A DNA stretch of 64,000 nt, from the NCBI GenBank assembly GCA_902522865.1, contig CABYXC010000002.1, positions 1 to 64,000 of the forward strand, given 5' to 3'. Below, one piece after another: positions 36,730 to 47,515 of this stretch (position 1 is its first letter; each line of letters starts with the position of its first letter). Origin of the DNA: an uncultured Alphaproteobacteria bacterium (GTDB lineage Bacteria > Pseudomonadota > Alphaproteobacteria > HIMB59 > GCA-002718135). The notes below the pieces were generated by a model. It searched no databases and had not been told where the DNA came from. It saw nothing but the letters and a program-made list of their open reading frames with translations. A program made the translations under genes and the position numbers.

Positions 36730-37401
36730 ATGACATTAAGTAATTTAAACAAATCCATTATTCATTGCAGAAAGTGTGAACGCTTAGTTAACTTCCGTGA
36801 AAAAATTGCTAAAGAAAAGAGAAAACAATATATCGATCAAAGTTATTGGGGTAAGCCCATTACTGGCTATGGAGATGAAAAAGCTAAATTATTAATGGTA
36901 GGTCTTGCGCCAGCAGCGCATGGAGGAAATAGAACAGGTCGAGTTTTTACAGGGGATAAATCTGCAGATTTTTTATTTTCCTGTTTATATAAAACTGGAT
37001 TTGCAAACCAACCAGATTCAGTAGATAGAGGTGACGGTTTGGAACTTCAAAATATGTACTTAACTACTGCTCTTAAATGTGTACCCCCAGAAGATAAACC
37101 TACTTCACAAGAATTGAAAACATGTTTTAATTTTTTTAATCAAGAAATTGCTTTTTTAAAAAAAATAAAAGTCATTGTTGCCCTTGGTAAAATCGGTCAT
37201 GATGCCTGTGTAAATTATTATAAGCAACAATATGAAATACGAAATAAAGATTTTATTTTTTCTCACGGATCTATGAATATTTTACCCGATAAGAAAATTT
37301 TAGTTGGTAGTTATCATCCAAGCCCACGAAATGTTAACACAGGAAGAATAGATAAGAGTAAAATGGTAAAACTTTTAAATAGTATTAAAAAATTGCTTTA
37401 A
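36730..37401 (+). CDS. Uracil-DNA glycosylase, family 5 (UdgB type)
   Basis: A 223-residue iron-sulphur uracil-DNA glycosylase. The [4Fe-4S] cysteines are likely C13 and C16 (HCRKC) with C117 and C132. Motif A is GLAPAAHGGNRTGR (58-71), the family 5 version that lacks the usual catalytic Asp or Asn, and motif B is SYHPSPRNVNTGR near the C terminus. It removes uracil, and in family 5 also hypoxanthine, from DNA in base excision repair. It lies head to head with the DUF924 gene and seven bases before an MFS gene. Confidence 0.92.
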   Translation: MTLSNLNKSIIHCRKCERLVNFREKIAKEKRKQYIDQSYWGKPITGYGDEKAKLLMVGLAPAAHGGNRTGRVFTGDKSADFLFSCLYKTGFANQPDSVDRGDGLELQNMYLTTALKCVPPEDKPTSQELKTCFNFFNQEIAFLKKIKVIVALGKIGHDACVNYYKQQYEIRNKDFIFSHGSMNILPDKKILVGSYHPSPRNVNTGRIDKSKMVKLLNSIKKLL

Positions 37402-37407
37402 ACATTA

Positions 37408-38598
37408 ATGAAAAAATTTTTTTTACATGATCCTAATCTCTTAGTATACGGATTTGCCATGGTCTTCTTTGCAAGTTTTGGGCAAACTTTTTACATTGCA
37501 TTATTTAACGATGATATTCGAAATCTATATAAAATAACAGATGGTGAGTTTGGATTAGTTTATGCCATAGCAACACTTGTCAGTTCATTTTTATTTATGA
37601 ACTTTGCTAAATTAATAGATAAAATTGATTTAAGATTATACTCCATAGGTATTATTTTTGGTTTAGCTTTTGCCTGCATTGGTTTTTATTTTATTTTCAA
37701 TAATATTTTTCATCTTTTTCTTATTTTATTTTTATTACGTTTTTTTGGACAGGGGGCTATGACACATGCTGGCTCAACTTCAATGGCAAGATATTTTTTA
37801 ATTGATAGAGGTAAAGCAATATCTGTTGCAACACTTGGAGGAATGTTAGGTATAATGTTTTTACCAAAGATTGTCGTTAATTTGGACTCATACTTTAGTT
37901 TTAAAACTCTTTGGTTTTTAACAACTTTGACTCTTTTGATCTTAATTCCAATAATATACTTTATTCTTCATAATCAAAAAAGAAGGGATTCTGCTCTTCA
38001 AAAAAATATTGATAATGAGAAAACACATAAAAGTTGGACCATTACAGAAATTTTAAAAGACCGAGTTTTTTTCATTTATTTTCCATTAGCTGCAGCCTTT
38101 CCATTTATTGGTACTGGGCTAATGTTTCATCAGATTTATATTTTTGATGCTAAAGGCTGGACAATGGAAATGCTTGGGAACGGTTATATATATTTTGGAT
38201 TATTTTCTATTTTAGGTTTATTAATAGGAGGCCCTTTAATAGATAAGATAAATACAAAGAAAGCAATACCTTTTGTGCTATTACCTTTGTTACTCTGTAT
38301 CACCATTCTTTTTTTCTTTAATAATTATTGGTCATTCGTGCTTTACATGTCTTTATTTGGATTTAACCTAGGTTTATCAGCACCGTTTATGGGATCACTC
38401 TGGGCAGAAATTTACGGAGTGAAAAGTATTGGAACTGCTAAAGCTTTACTGCACGCAGTTGGGGTTTTTGCGAGTGCCTTATCGCCTGTAGTTTTTGGTT
38501 ATATTATTGATTGGGGTTATGGAATATCACTTATATTTTTAATCAGCTCCATTATGATTGTTGTATCATCAATTTTACCTATAATTTATAAAACATGA
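37408..38598 (+). CDS. MFS transporter
   Basis: A 396-residue transporter with about twelve membrane spans and a central basic cytoplasmic loop (HNQKRRDSALQK region). The start FFASFGQTFYIALFNDDIR and LLIGGPLIDKINTKKA fit a general MFS permease; no substrate can be assigned. Its TGA stop overlaps the ATG of a 46-residue gene (ATGA). It is probably cotranscribed from the glycosylase gene through to the hydrolase at 39769. Confidence 0.85.
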   Translation: MKKFFLHDPNLLVYGFAMVFFASFGQTFYIALFNDDIRNLYKITDGEFGLVYAIATLVSSFLFMNFAKLIDKIDLRLYSIGIIFGLAFACIGFYFIFNNIFHLFLILFLLRFFGQGAMTHAGSTSMARYFLIDRGKAISVATLGGMLGIMFLPKIVVNLDSYFSFKTLWFLTTLTLLILIPIIYFILHNQKRRDSALQKNIDNEKTHKSWTITEILKDRVFFIYFPLAAAFPFIGTGLMFHQIYIFDAKGWTMEMLGNGYIYFGLFSILGLLIGGPLIDKINTKKAIPFVLLPLLLCITILFFFNNYWSFVLYMSLFGFNLGLSAPFMGSLWAEIYGVKSIGTAKALLHAVGVFASALSPVVFGYIIDWGYGISLIFLISSIMIVVSSILPIIYKT

Positions 38599-38735
38599 AT
38601 AAACAAATAATGGAGAGTCTTAATTTTCTAATCAAAGAATATAAAAGATTAAAAAAGAAAAAAGAAAATAGAAGCATCAGCAGTGGTGAACTAGAAACTT
38701 TAAAACAACTTGAACAGTACTTAGGTAAAAAATAA
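38595..38735 (+). CDS. Basic helical microprotein, 46 residues
   Basis: A short frame with coupled junctions on both sides: its ATG overlaps the MFS stop (ATGA) and its TAA overlaps the zapE start (TAATG). It reads MNKQIMESLNFLIKEYKRLKKKK, then ENRSISSG, then ELETLKQLEQYLGKK. That predicts two amphipathic helices with a lysine-rich hinge and no membrane span. The tight overlaps make it very likely to be translated. I do not recognise a family; an RNA- or protein-binding helical hairpin is a guess. Confidence 0.7.
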   Translation: MNKQIMESLNFLIKEYKRLKKKKENRSISSGELETLKQLEQYLGKK

Positions 38736-39769
38736 TGTTTAATGTTATTGACCAATACAATAGTTTTGTTGAAAATAATTTTATTAAAAAAAATAAAGAT
38801 CAAATTGAATTTTTAAAACAAGCAGATAATGTATGGTCATCTTTTAGTAAAACAAAGTTATTTTTTAAGGATAAAATTTTCGAAGGAATTTATCTTTATG
38901 GTCAAGTTGGAACAGGAAAAACATTTTTATTAAATTTATTTTATCAAAATACTAAGATTGGAAAAAAAATTCATTTTAATAACTTAATGAATGAAATCCA
39001 TGAACAAGTTAAAAGATCAGAAAATAAAGAGCTTGCAATCGAAAACTATGTAAAAAATTTAAGTAGAGATTACAAAATAATATTTATTGATGAATTACAT
39101 ATTTTTAATATTGTTGACGCACTAATAATAAAAAAAATATTTAATTATTTTTCAAAATATAAAATATTTGTATTACTGTCGTCAAATTTTCATCCAGATA
39201 ATTTATATAAAGATGGTTTGCAGAGAAATGACTTTCTGCCTTTTATTGATTTAGTTAAAAAAAATTTTTTTCTCTATGATATTAGTATTAAAACTGATTT
39301 TCGTCGACAAACATTAAATCAATCAAAGACATATTTCACACCTATAACAACTGAAACGTCAAATGAATTTGAAAAATTATTTAATCGCTTTGTTGATCCC
39401 TCCCATTTAACAACTGTAAAAATAAAATCTAAAAGTCGTGAACTAGAGTTTGATAAATGCACATCAAATCTAATGATGATAGATTTTGAAAATCTTTGTG
39501 AAGTAAATTTTGGTAATGAAGATTACAAAAATATTGCAGATAAATTTAAGTTGGTATTTTTAAAAAATGTTCCTGAATTTGATAATCAGAAAAAAGATGC
39601 GTGCAGAAGATTTATTGGATTAATTGATATGTTATATGAAAATAATTGTTCAATAGTAATTTTAGCTTCAAAACCTATAAATTCATTAAATAATATAAAT
39701 ACTCTAGCAGAAGAATTTAAAAGAACTGCTAGCAGATTATATGAAATGACTATAGTAAAACCAGATTGA
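38735..39769 (+). CDS. zapE: AFG1-like ATPase ZapE
   Basis: A 344-residue P-loop ATPase of the AFG1/ZapE family. Walker A is GQVGTGKT (56-63) after IYLY, Walker B is FIDELH (117-122), and DFRRQTL and a late RTASRLYEM motif match the family. In E. coli ZapE acts at the division ring under stress; the mitochondrial homologue Afg1 handles respiratory complex subunits. It overlaps the hydrolase gene start by one base. In many alphaproteobacteria zapE lies close to sdh and mdh, as here. Confidence 0.9.
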   Translation: MFNVIDQYNSFVENNFIKKNKDQIEFLKQADNVWSSFSKTKLFFKDKIFEGIYLYGQVGTGKTFLLNLFYQNTKIGKKIHFNNLMNEIHEQVKRSENKELAIENYVKNLSRDYKIIFIDELHIFNIVDALIIKKIFNYFSKYKIFVLLSSNFHPDNLYKDGLQRNDFLPFIDLVKKNFFLYDISIKTDFRRQTLNQSKTYFTPITTETSNEFEKLFNRFVDPSHLTTVKIKSKSRELEFDKCTSNLMMIDFENLCEVNFGNEDYKNIADKFKLVFLKNVPEFDNQKKDACRRFIGLIDMLYENNCSIVILASKPINSLNNINTLAEEFKRTASRLYEMTIVKPD

Positions 39770-40755
39770 TGAAATACATAATCAGATTTTTAGTAAGCAC
39801 TGTAGCTTTATTAACAGTAGTTTATTTTACTGCAGGCTTTTATGTTGCTTATCAAATTTTAAAAATAGATCCAACTTGTGGTTTACACGAAGGATCTCTT
39901 CCTAATTCATGGAGTACAACAGTTGACTCACATGAATATTCTATTCTTGCACGACAAAAAGTAAGAGAAAATTTTAACTTTAAAGACTATTATTTAGATG
40001 AATGGCAAGATGTATACTTTCAATCTCGAGACTCAGACATTAAGATTAATGGATGGCTGTTTAATTATTTTCCAAATAGACCAATTATAATTGTAACACA
40101 CGGTATAAGCCCGAATGGTAAATGTAAGTCTGAAGCAAATCTTATTGCAAGTTTTTTAGTTAATAAAAAATTTAATGTTCTTACGATAGATTTAAGAAAC
40201 TATGGCCAAAGTGATACTGTAAGTAGTTATGATGATTTAGGTTTAAAGTCATATAATGATATTCTTGGTGCATTTGATTTTTTAAAAAAAATTGGTTTCA
40301 AGTCTAATAGCATTGGATTACATGGAATATCTCTTGGTGCAAGCACATCTATTTTTGCAGCTTATGCAGAGCCGGAAATACGGGCAGTGTGGGGAGATAG
40401 TTCACTTGCTGAATTTAATATGATTTTAAAAGATGAGATAGCAAGATATGGTCTTGCTATAGAATTTGGGCCAGTAGTTAGTTTAGCAGGAAGAATCTTA
40501 ACTGGAACAGATCCAAGAGAATTATCTCCGGCTAAAAAATTATCAAAGAACCAATATTATTTTTTTACTCATGGCGACTCTGATACAAGAATCTTAACAA
40601 GACACTTTAATTATTTTAAAGAATACACAAATCAAAATAAAATTAATGCTGAGTTTTGGTTAGTTGAAAACTCTTATCATGTAGATGCTATGTTTAAATA
40701 TCCCGAAGTATACTCAAAAAAGATGGAAGAATTTTTTAATAAAAATTTAAAGTAG
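39769..40755 (+). CDS. Membrane-anchored alpha/beta hydrolase
   Basis: A 328-residue hydrolase with an N-terminal membrane span or uncleaved signal (residues 4-24). The oxyanion region is VTHGISPNG (109-117), the nucleophile is S188 in HGISLGAS, and late HGDSDTR and SYHVDAM supply likely Asp and His. It resembles the BEM46/YqkD-type hydrolases, whose substrate is unknown. The ATG at 39769 shares one base with the zapE stop. Its stop codon lies within the closing stem of the structured RNA that follows. Confidence 0.8.
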   Translation: MKYIIRFLVSTVALLTVVYFTAGFYVAYQILKIDPTCGLHEGSLPNSWSTTVDSHEYSILARQKVRENFNFKDYYLDEWQDVYFQSRDSDIKINGWLFNYFPNRPIIIVTHGISPNGKCKSEANLIASFLVNKKFNVLTIDLRNYGQSDTVSSYDDLGLKSYNDILGAFDFLKKIGFKSNSIGLHGISLGASTSIFAAYAEPEIRAVWGDSSLAEFNMILKDEIARYGLAIEFGPVVSLAGRILTGTDPRELSPAKKLSKNQYYFFTHGDSDTRILTRHFNYFKEYTNQNKINAEFWLVENSYHVDAMFKYPEVYSKKMEEFFNKNLK

Positions 40756-40896
40756 GCCGGACTCTAAAACTAGTTTGTACCTTGGCAGACACCTCTCTAG
40801 AATAAGAAACTCAACTAATTATCAAACGGCGGGTAAGATAATTAAAAATTCTTGGCGTTCCTCCGAAGCTAAGAAACGAGTATTATCCGGCTTATT
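40751..40896 (+). ncRNA. Structured RNA candidate with 6S-like outline
   Basis: About 146 bases fold into one long rod. The closing stem is AGTAGGCCGGA/TCCGGCTTATT (40751-40761 with 40886-40896). Then come ACTAGTTT with AAACGAGT (one mismatch), CTTGGC with GCTAAG (40781-40786 with 40868-40873), a large central bubble, AAGAA/TTCTT, and an apical stem TAATTATC/GATAATTA (40816-40823 with 40837-40844) with a 13-base loop AAACGGCGGGTAA. Three of the pairs are G-U on the plus strand and would be A-C mismatches on the minus strand, so the plus strand is favoured. Rod, bubble and size recall 6S RNA; a leader element for the sdh operon is the alternative. Confidence 0.5.
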
Positions 40897-40937
40897 AAGA
40901 CTAATATCTATCTATTTAAAATTCAAGATTTTTAGTT

Positions 40938-40979
40938 AAATTTGGCATTAAATTTGGATGATTTTCATAAAATTTGGCA
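40938..40979 (+). repeat. Three AAATTTGG direct repeats ahead of sdhC
   Basis: AAATTTGGCA at 40938 and 40970 and AAATTTGGAT at 40950. The offsets are 12 and 20 bases, all on the same strand. The last copy contains TTGGCA, which with TACAAA 16 bases downstream could be a weak promoter for the TCA operon. They could be regulator sites; the remainder of 40897-41042 is AT-rich without a gene. Confidence 0.4.
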
Positions 40980-41069
40980 CTTTTTATCAACATTTTACAA
41001 ACTTCCGTGATAGTAAGAAAAAATAACTAAACCATTAATATTTTGAAATTTGAAGAAAAATACTTACTT

Positions 41070-41465
41070 ATGAAACATAAAAAAATGAAAAAAATGACTG
41101 ATAATAGACCATTATCACCTCACCTATCTATTCACAAAAGAGTACTTACAGCAGTATTTTCAATTTTTCATAGGATATCTGGAATAGGATTAAGTGTGGG
41201 TGCACTATTAATTTCAATCTGGTTTTTCTTAATTAGTTTTGGCCCCGAATTTTATATTTATTTTGAAATTTTATCTAAGAGTATTTTGTTCAAACTAGTT
41301 CTGATGATTTGGACTTTTGGTATTTTTTACCATTTATTTAATGGATGTAGAAAATTATATTGGTCATTCGGTATTGGAATGGAATTATCTCAAGTATATA
41401 AATCTGGTTATGCTGTAATATGTTTAACTTTAATTTCTAGTTTAGTTGTCTGGTACTTCGCATGA
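41070..41465 (+). CDS. sdhC: Succinate dehydrogenase cytochrome b556 subunit
   Basis: A three-span membrane anchor of complex II. RPLSPHLSIHKR near the start and FHRISGIGLSVG (ubiquinone and haem region with conserved Ser and His) and YHLFNGCRKLYW are the SdhC motifs. The frame is open from a TTG at 41043. I give the first ATG (41070), but ATGs at 41085 and 41094 lie closer to the conserved RPLSPHL start and none has a Shine-Dalgarno. It overlaps sdhD by four bases. Confidence 0.92.
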   Translation: MKHKKMKKMTDNRPLSPHLSIHKRVLTAVFSIFHRISGIGLSVGALLISIWFFLISFGPEFYIYFEILSKSILFKLVLMIWTFGIFYHLFNGCRKLYWSFGIGMELSQVYKSGYAVICLTLISSLVVWYFA

Positions 41466-41791
41466 AAAATTATGCTTTTAAATGGTTAACTCAAAGAATT
41501 ACTGCTTCAATTTTGATACCATTGACGTTTTGGTTTATATACTCTGCAATATCATTATCAAAGATGACTTACTCTGAAATAGAAATTTTTTTTCAATCCT
41601 ATTTTAATGCATTCTTATTTTTTGTGATGATGCAATCTATGCTTCTGCATTCAAAATTGGGACTGCAAACAATTATTGAAGATTATGTCACATCTAAAAA
41701 GACAGCCAAATTCATTAAAGTATCAATAAATTATATTATATATTTTATCATGATTTTAATTACTGTTAACTTAGTGAGAATGGTTTTTTAG
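41462..41791 (+). CDS. sdhD: Succinate dehydrogenase membrane anchor SdhD
   Basis: A 109-residue three-span protein. WLTQRITASILIPLTFWF opens the first span, and LLHSKLGLQTIIEDYV contains the haem b ligand His and the adjacent conserved Asp-Tyr pair. With SdhC it binds haem and ubiquinone. It overlaps sdhC by four bases and ends directly before sdhA, so sdhCDAB is tightly coupled. Confidence 0.92.
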   Translation: MKNYAFKWLTQRITASILIPLTFWFIYSAISLSKMTYSEIEIFFQSYFNAFLFFVMMQSMLLHSKLGLQTIIEDYVTSKKTAKFIKVSINYIIYFIMILITVNLVRMVF

Positions 41792-43585
41792 ATGACTAAT
41801 TCATACAAAATTATTGATCACCATTATGACGTTGTAGTTGTTGGAGCTGGAGGATCAGGACTGAGAGCTACGCTTGGATGTGCTGAAGCTGGATTAAAAA
41901 CAGCCTGTATATCAAAAGTGTTTCCAACAAGAAGTCATACTGTTGCAGCACAAGGTGGAATTGGAGCAGCTTTAGGTAATATGGGTGAAGATAATTGGAA
42001 GTGGCATATGTATGATACAGTTAAGGGTTCCGACTGGCTTGGTGATCAAGATGCAATTGAATACTTATGTTCTAAAGCCCCTGAAGCAGTAATTGAACTT
42101 GAAGAATATGGCATGCCTTTTAGTAGAACAGATGATGGCAAGATCTATCAAAGACCTTTTGGTGGACACTTAACCAATAATGGCGAGGGAGCTCCTGCTA
42201 TGAGAGCTTGTGCAGCAGCTGATAGAACGGGACATGCTTTACTCCATACACTTTATCAGCAATCACTTAAAAATAATGTAGAATTTTATATTGAATATTT
42301 TGTTTTAGATTTAATTTCTGATGATCAAGGTAATTGCATTGGTGTGGTAACATGGTGCTTAGAGGATGGATCAATCCATCGATTTTTATCTCATCAAACA
42401 ATTCTAGCTACTGGTGGATATGGAAGAGCTTACTTCTCATCCACGAGTGCTCACATTTGTACTGGTGACGGTAGTGCAATGGCTTTAAGACAAAACTTAC
42501 CTCTTTCTGATATGGAATTTATTCAATTTCATCCAACAGGAGTTTACGGTGCAGGAGTGTTAATCACTGAGGGAGCAAGAGGAGAAGGTGGATATTTAAC
42601 TAATAGTGATGGTGAAAGATTTATGGAAAGATATGCTCCAAATGCAAAAGATCTAGCATCAAGGGATGTAGTAAGCCGAGCAATGACTATTGAAATTAGT
42701 GAAAATAGAGGTTGTGGAGATAATGCCGATCATGTGCTACTTCATCTTGAGCACATTGATGCTGATACATTACATAAAAGATTGCCTGGTATTTCAGAAA
42801 CTGCAAAAATATTTGCTGGAGTTGATCTAACTAAAGATCCAATACCAGTTCTTCCAACAGTTCATTATAATATGGGTGGTATACCGACAAATTATAGAAC
42901 AGAAGTTCTAAGGCCAACAAATGAAAATCCAGATAATGTATGTGAAGGTTTAATGGCTGTTGGTGAGGCTGCATGTGTTTCTGTACACGGTGCTAATAGA
43001 TTAGGAACAAATTCATTAATTGATCTTGTTGTTTTTGGCAAGGCAGCTAGTCTAACATGTAAAGAAAAAGTAAAACCAAATTCTAAAAAAATTGAAATTA
43101 CTAAATCAAAAACAGATAACATTATTGAGCGATTTGATAAGATTAGAAACAGCAAAGGAAACTCTACAACTGGAGAACTTCGTACTTCCATGCAACATAT
43201 AATGCAGCAAAAATGCGCAGTATTTAGAACACATGATCTCATATCAAAAGGTATTGAAGAATATTCAAAAGTTGAGAGCTCAATGGATGACATAGATATT
43301 AAAGACAAATCATTAATCTTTAATACGGACTTGGTCGAAGCTTTAGAGTTACACAATTTAATGGCACAATCAAAAGTTACTCTTCATTCTGCGTTAAATC
43401 GAACTGAAAGTAGAGGCGCACATGCAAGAGAAGATTATAAAGAAAGAGATGATAATAATTGGTTAGTTCACTCTTTAGCCTGGCTAAACGATAAGGGAGA
43501 TGTGAGTATGGGTTCCAGAGGTGTTCATATGAATACTCTAACTAATCATGTTCAACCAATACCACCTAAAAGAAGAGTTTACTAA
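41792..43585 (+). CDS. sdhA: Succinate dehydrogenase flavoprotein subunit
   Basis: A 597-residue FAD protein oxidising succinate to fumarate. The dinucleotide motif is [11 protein letters not shown] (17-27), the covalent FAD histidine is H49 in [11 protein letters not shown], and [15 protein letters not shown] and the C-terminal [11 protein letters not shown] motif form the active site and FAD contacts. The C terminus WLVHSLAWL...PPKRRVY is typical. It shares one base with sdhB. Confidence 0.97.
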   Translation: MTNSYKIIDHHYDVVVVGAGGSGLRATLGCAEAGLKTACISKVFPTRSHTVAAQGGIGAALGNMGEDNWKWHMYDTVKGSDWLGDQDAIEYLCSKAPEAVIELEEYGMPFSRTDDGKIYQRPFGGHLTNNGEGAPAMRACAAADRTGHALLHTLYQQSLKNNVEFYIEYFVLDLISDDQGNCIGVVTWCLEDGSIHRFLSHQTILATGGYGRAYFSSTSAHICTGDGSAMALRQNLPLSDMEFIQFHPTGVYGAGVLITEGARGEGGYLTNSDGERFMERYAPNAKDLASRDVVSRAMTIEISENRGCGDNADHVLLHLEHIDADTLHKRLPGISETAKIFAGVDLTKDPIPVLPTVHYNMGGIPTNYRTEVLRPTNENPDNVCEGLMAVGEAACVSVHGANRLGTNSLIDLVVFGKAASLTCKEKVKPNSKKIEITKSKTDNIIERFDKIRNSKGNSTTGELRTSMQHIMQQKCAVFRTHDLISKGIEEYSKVESSMDDIDIKDKSLIFNTDLVEALELHNLMAQSKVTLHSALNRTESRGAHAREDYKERDDNNWLVHSLAWLNDKGDVSMGSRGVHMNTLTNHVQPIPPKRRVY

Positions 43586-44373
43586 TGGCTCAGTTTACAC
43601 TCCCTGCTAATTCAAAAATAACTAAAGGGAAAACTCACCAATTAAAAGAACCTGCAAATGATCCAAAGAAACTTGCAATCTACAGATGGGATCCCGAAGA
43701 TGATAAAAATCCTAGGATAGATAATTATGAGATAGATCAAGAAAAGTGCGGCCCAATGGTGTTAGACGCACTTATGAAAATAAAAAACGAAATTGATCCA
43801 ACTTTAACATTTAGAAGGTCTTGCAGAGAAGGAGTTTGTGGATCCTGCGCTATGAATATTGATGGTGTTAACACATTAGCATGTTTGAAAAGTATGTCTG
43901 ATGTTAAGAATGAAATAAAAATTTACCCTCTTCCACATATGCGTGTAGTAAAAGATTTAGTTCCTGATCTTAGTAAGGCTTATGAACAACTGGCTTCCAT
44001 TAAACCTTGGTTACAACGTGAAAAAACAAATGAAGAAAAAAACTCAGGAGACGAAAAAAAACAATCACCAAAAGATAGAGAAAAACTAGATGGTAAATGG
44101 GAGTGTGTATTATGTTTTTGCTGCACTACTTCTTGTCCAAGTTATTGGTGGAATGGAGATGAATATCTAGGACCTGCAGTCCTTTTACAAGCAGCAAGAT
44201 GGGTAAGTGACTCTAGAGACTCAGAAAGAAAAGAGAGATTAAAAGCAATAAATGATTCATTAAAACTTTATAGATGTCATTCAATAATGAATTGTACTAG
44301 GTCTTGTCCTAAAGGTCTAAATCCAGCCAAAGAAATTGCTGGACTTAAAAAGGCTATTGTTACAGAATTGTAA
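43585..44373 (+). CDS. sdhB: Succinate dehydrogenase iron-sulphur subunit
   Basis: A 262-residue protein with three clusters. The [2Fe-2S] cysteines lie in [16 protein letters not shown] and the later LAC. The [4Fe-4S] and [3Fe-4S] cysteines lie in [17 protein letters not shown] and [17 protein letters not shown]. Between the halves is a lysine- and glutamate-rich linker (about residues 148-170). Electrons pass from FAD to ubiquinone. It follows sdhA with a one-base overlap, and mdh starts 18 bases later. Confidence 0.97.
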   Translation: MAQFTLPANSKITKGKTHQLKEPANDPKKLAIYRWDPEDDKNPRIDNYEIDQEKCGPMVLDALMKIKNEIDPTLTFRRSCREGVCGSCAMNIDGVNTLACLKSMSDVKNEIKIYPLPHMRVVKDLVPDLSKAYEQLASIKPWLQREKTNEEKNSGDEKKQSPKDREKLDGKWECVLCFCCTTSCPSYWWNGDEYLGPAVLLQAARWVSDSRDSERKERLKAINDSLKLYRCHSIMNCTRSCPKGLNPAKEIAGLKKAIVTEL

Positions 44374-44391
44374 TTAAAGTATAAAACTTAA

Positions 44392-45354
<963 letters not shown>

Positions 45355-45395
45355 TTGTATTTTTCATCTAATCTAACTATTACCTTTTTATCAAA

Positions 45396-46580
45396 ATGAA
45401 TTTGCATGAATACCAAGCTAAAGATCTACTAAGAAAATACAATCTACCTATACTTGAAGGCAAAAGTTACATTGAAAATGTTGATGATTTAGAAAAAGAT
45501 TTACAAAATATAAAAGGACCACCCTGGGTTATCAAATCACAGATACATGCTGGAGGAAGAGGAGCAGGGAAATTTTTAAAACCATTTAATTCAAGAGGTG
45601 GAGTACAAATAACAGAATCAATTGATGATGCACAAAAAATTGCAAAAGGAATGATGGGTAACATATTGATTACAAAACAAACAGGTAATGATGGAAAGTT
45701 AGTAAATAGAATTTATTTAGAAGCTGGATGTGAAATTGATAGGGAATATTATTTAAGTATTCTTCTTGATAGGAATCAATCAAAATTAATGATGATGGTA
45801 TCTGATGCTGGTGGTGTAGACATAGAAGATGTAGCTGAGAAAACACCAGAAAGAATTCAATATGTTTATTTTGATAACTTAGAAGATTTTACAATTAGTG
45901 ATAGTCTTCAAAATAAATTAAATTTTTCTATTAATGAGTTTAACCAATTTAAAGAAATTGTTTCAAATTTATGTAAGGCCTATGTCGAAATAGATGCTTC
46001 TTTAATTGAAATTAATCCTCTTGTTGTGACAAAAGATGAAAAACTAATTCTTTTAGATGCTAAAATTAATATTGATGATAATGCTCTGTATAGACAGGCT
46101 GATATTGAAAATTTAAAAGATACCTCAGAAGAAAATGATTTAGAACTTGAAGCTTCTGAAAACGATATGGTTTACATTAAACTAGATGGAAAAATAGGCT
46201 GTATGGTTAACGGAGCTGGGCTAGCTATGGCAACTATGGATATTATTAAACAATTTGGAATGGAGCCAGCCAATTTTTTAGATTTAGGTGGTACAGCAAA
46301 TAAAGAAAGAGCCATTAAAGCTTTCAAGATTATTCAATCAGATAAAAATGTGAAATCTGTCTTCATAAATATTTTTGGAGGAATCATCCATTGTGATATG
46401 ATTGCTAATGGCATCATTGATGCAATTAAAGAATTAGATTTTAAACTTCCTGTTGTTGTACGTTTTCAAGGAACAAATTCTAAAGAGGGAAGAGACATTA
46501 TAAATAATTCATCATTAGGATTAATTTCAATTGATGATTTTTCAAATGCAGCTCAGAAAGCTGTGGAGTTATCAGAATAG
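45396..46580 (+). CDS. sucC: Succinyl-CoA synthetase beta subunit
   Basis: A 394-residue ATP-grasp subunit that binds nucleotide and succinate. The start [31 protein letters not shown], and the C-terminal [16 protein letters not shown] and [13 protein letters not shown] motifs match. The tag stop at 46578-46580 shares a base with the GTG start of sucD. The product makes ATP or GTP from succinyl-CoA in the TCA cycle. Confidence 0.97.
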   Translation: MNLHEYQAKDLLRKYNLPILEGKSYIENVDDLEKDLQNIKGPPWVIKSQIHAGGRGAGKFLKPFNSRGGVQITESIDDAQKIAKGMMGNILITKQTGNDGKLVNRIYLEAGCEIDREYYLSILLDRNQSKLMMMVSDAGGVDIEDVAEKTPERIQYVYFDNLEDFTISDSLQNKLNFSINEFNQFKEIVSNLCKAYVEIDASLIEINPLVVTKDEKLILLDAKINIDDNALYRQADIENLKDTSEENDLELEASENDMVYIKLDGKIGCMVNGAGLAMATMDIIKQFGMEPANFLDLGGTANKERAIKAFKIIQSDKNVKSVFINIFGGIIHCDMIANGIIDAIKELDFKLPVVVRFQGTNSKEGRDIINNSSLGLISIDDFSNAAQKAVELSE

Positions 46581-47464
46581 TGTCAATTTTAGTTAATAAA
46601 AATACAAGACTTATTTGCCAAGGCTTTACCGGTTCACAAGGAACATATCATTCTGAACAAGCTATAGCATATGGTACAAACCTTGTAGGTGGTGTAACGC
46701 CTGGTAAAGGAGGGCAGACCCATTTAAATTTACCGGTGTTTAATACTGTTGCGGATGCAGTTAAACAAACTGAAGCAAACGCAACTGTCATTTATGTGCC
46801 TGCTAAGTTTGCTGCTAAAGCAATCAATGAGGCTTTAGATGCAAATATTGAATTAATTGTTTGTATTACAGAAGGTATTCCAGTCTTAGATATGATTGAT
46901 ATAAAAAAAAGAATTATTAACAATAAAACATATTTGATTGGGCCAAACTGCCCAGGTTTAATAACACCTTCCGAATGCAAGATTGGTATTATGCCTGGTT
47001 TCATCCATAAAAAAGGTAAAATAGGTATAGTGAGTAGATCAGGAACATTAACTTATGAAGCTGTTGCACAAACAACAGAGGTAGGATTAGGTCAATCAAC
47101 ATGTGTTGGTATTGGTGGAGACCCAATACATGGTATGGATTTTGTAGATTGTATAAAGTTATTTTTAGAAGATGATGAAACCGAGGGAATATTAATGATA
47201 GGTGAAATTGGTGGCGAAGAGGAAGAAAATGCGGCAGAATTTATTTCAAATTCAAAAAGAAAAAAACCAGTTTCAGCATTTATAGCTGGACAATCTGCCC
47301 CTAAAGGAAAACGTATGGGTCATGCAGGTGCTATCGTTTCAGGCTCAAAAGGTACAGCACATTCCAAAATTAAATCTTTAGAAAATGCTGGAGTTTTGGT
47401 GTCAAAATCCCCGGCATCATTAGGAAAAACTATGAAATTAGCAATGCAAAATGGGAATAATTAG
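46580..47464 (+). CDS. sucD: Succinyl-CoA synthetase alpha subunit
   Basis: A 294-residue subunit that binds CoA and carries the phosphohistidine. [20 protein letters not shown] is the CoA-binding start, [10 protein letters not shown] follows, and H248 in [11 protein letters not shown] is the phosphorylated residue (E. coli H246). It starts on GTG at 46580 because that codon begins within the sucC stop and gives the standard N terminus. sucA follows after 51 bases. Confidence 0.97.
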   Translation: MSILVNKNTRLICQGFTGSQGTYHSEQAIAYGTNLVGGVTPGKGGQTHLNLPVFNTVADAVKQTEANATVIYVPAKFAAKAINEALDANIELIVCITEGIPVLDMIDIKKRIINNKTYLIGPNCPGLITPSECKIGIMPGFIHKKGKIGIVSRSGTLTYEAVAQTTEVGLGQSTCVGIGGDPIHGMDFVDCIKLFLEDDETEGILMIGEIGGEEEENAAEFISNSKRKKPVSAFIAGQSAPKGKRMGHAGAIVSGSKGTAHSKIKSLENAGVLVSKSPASLGKTMKLAMQNGNN

Positions 47465-47515
47465 TTTCCATTAGTATGATTGTTATGCGAAATGGTTTTA
47501 GTTTAATAGAAATCT

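Noticed and set aside
40751-40896. SRP RNA, tmRNA or RNase P RNA
   Set aside because: The conserved SRP GGAAG apical motif, a tmRNA tag frame and RNase P core sequences are all missing.
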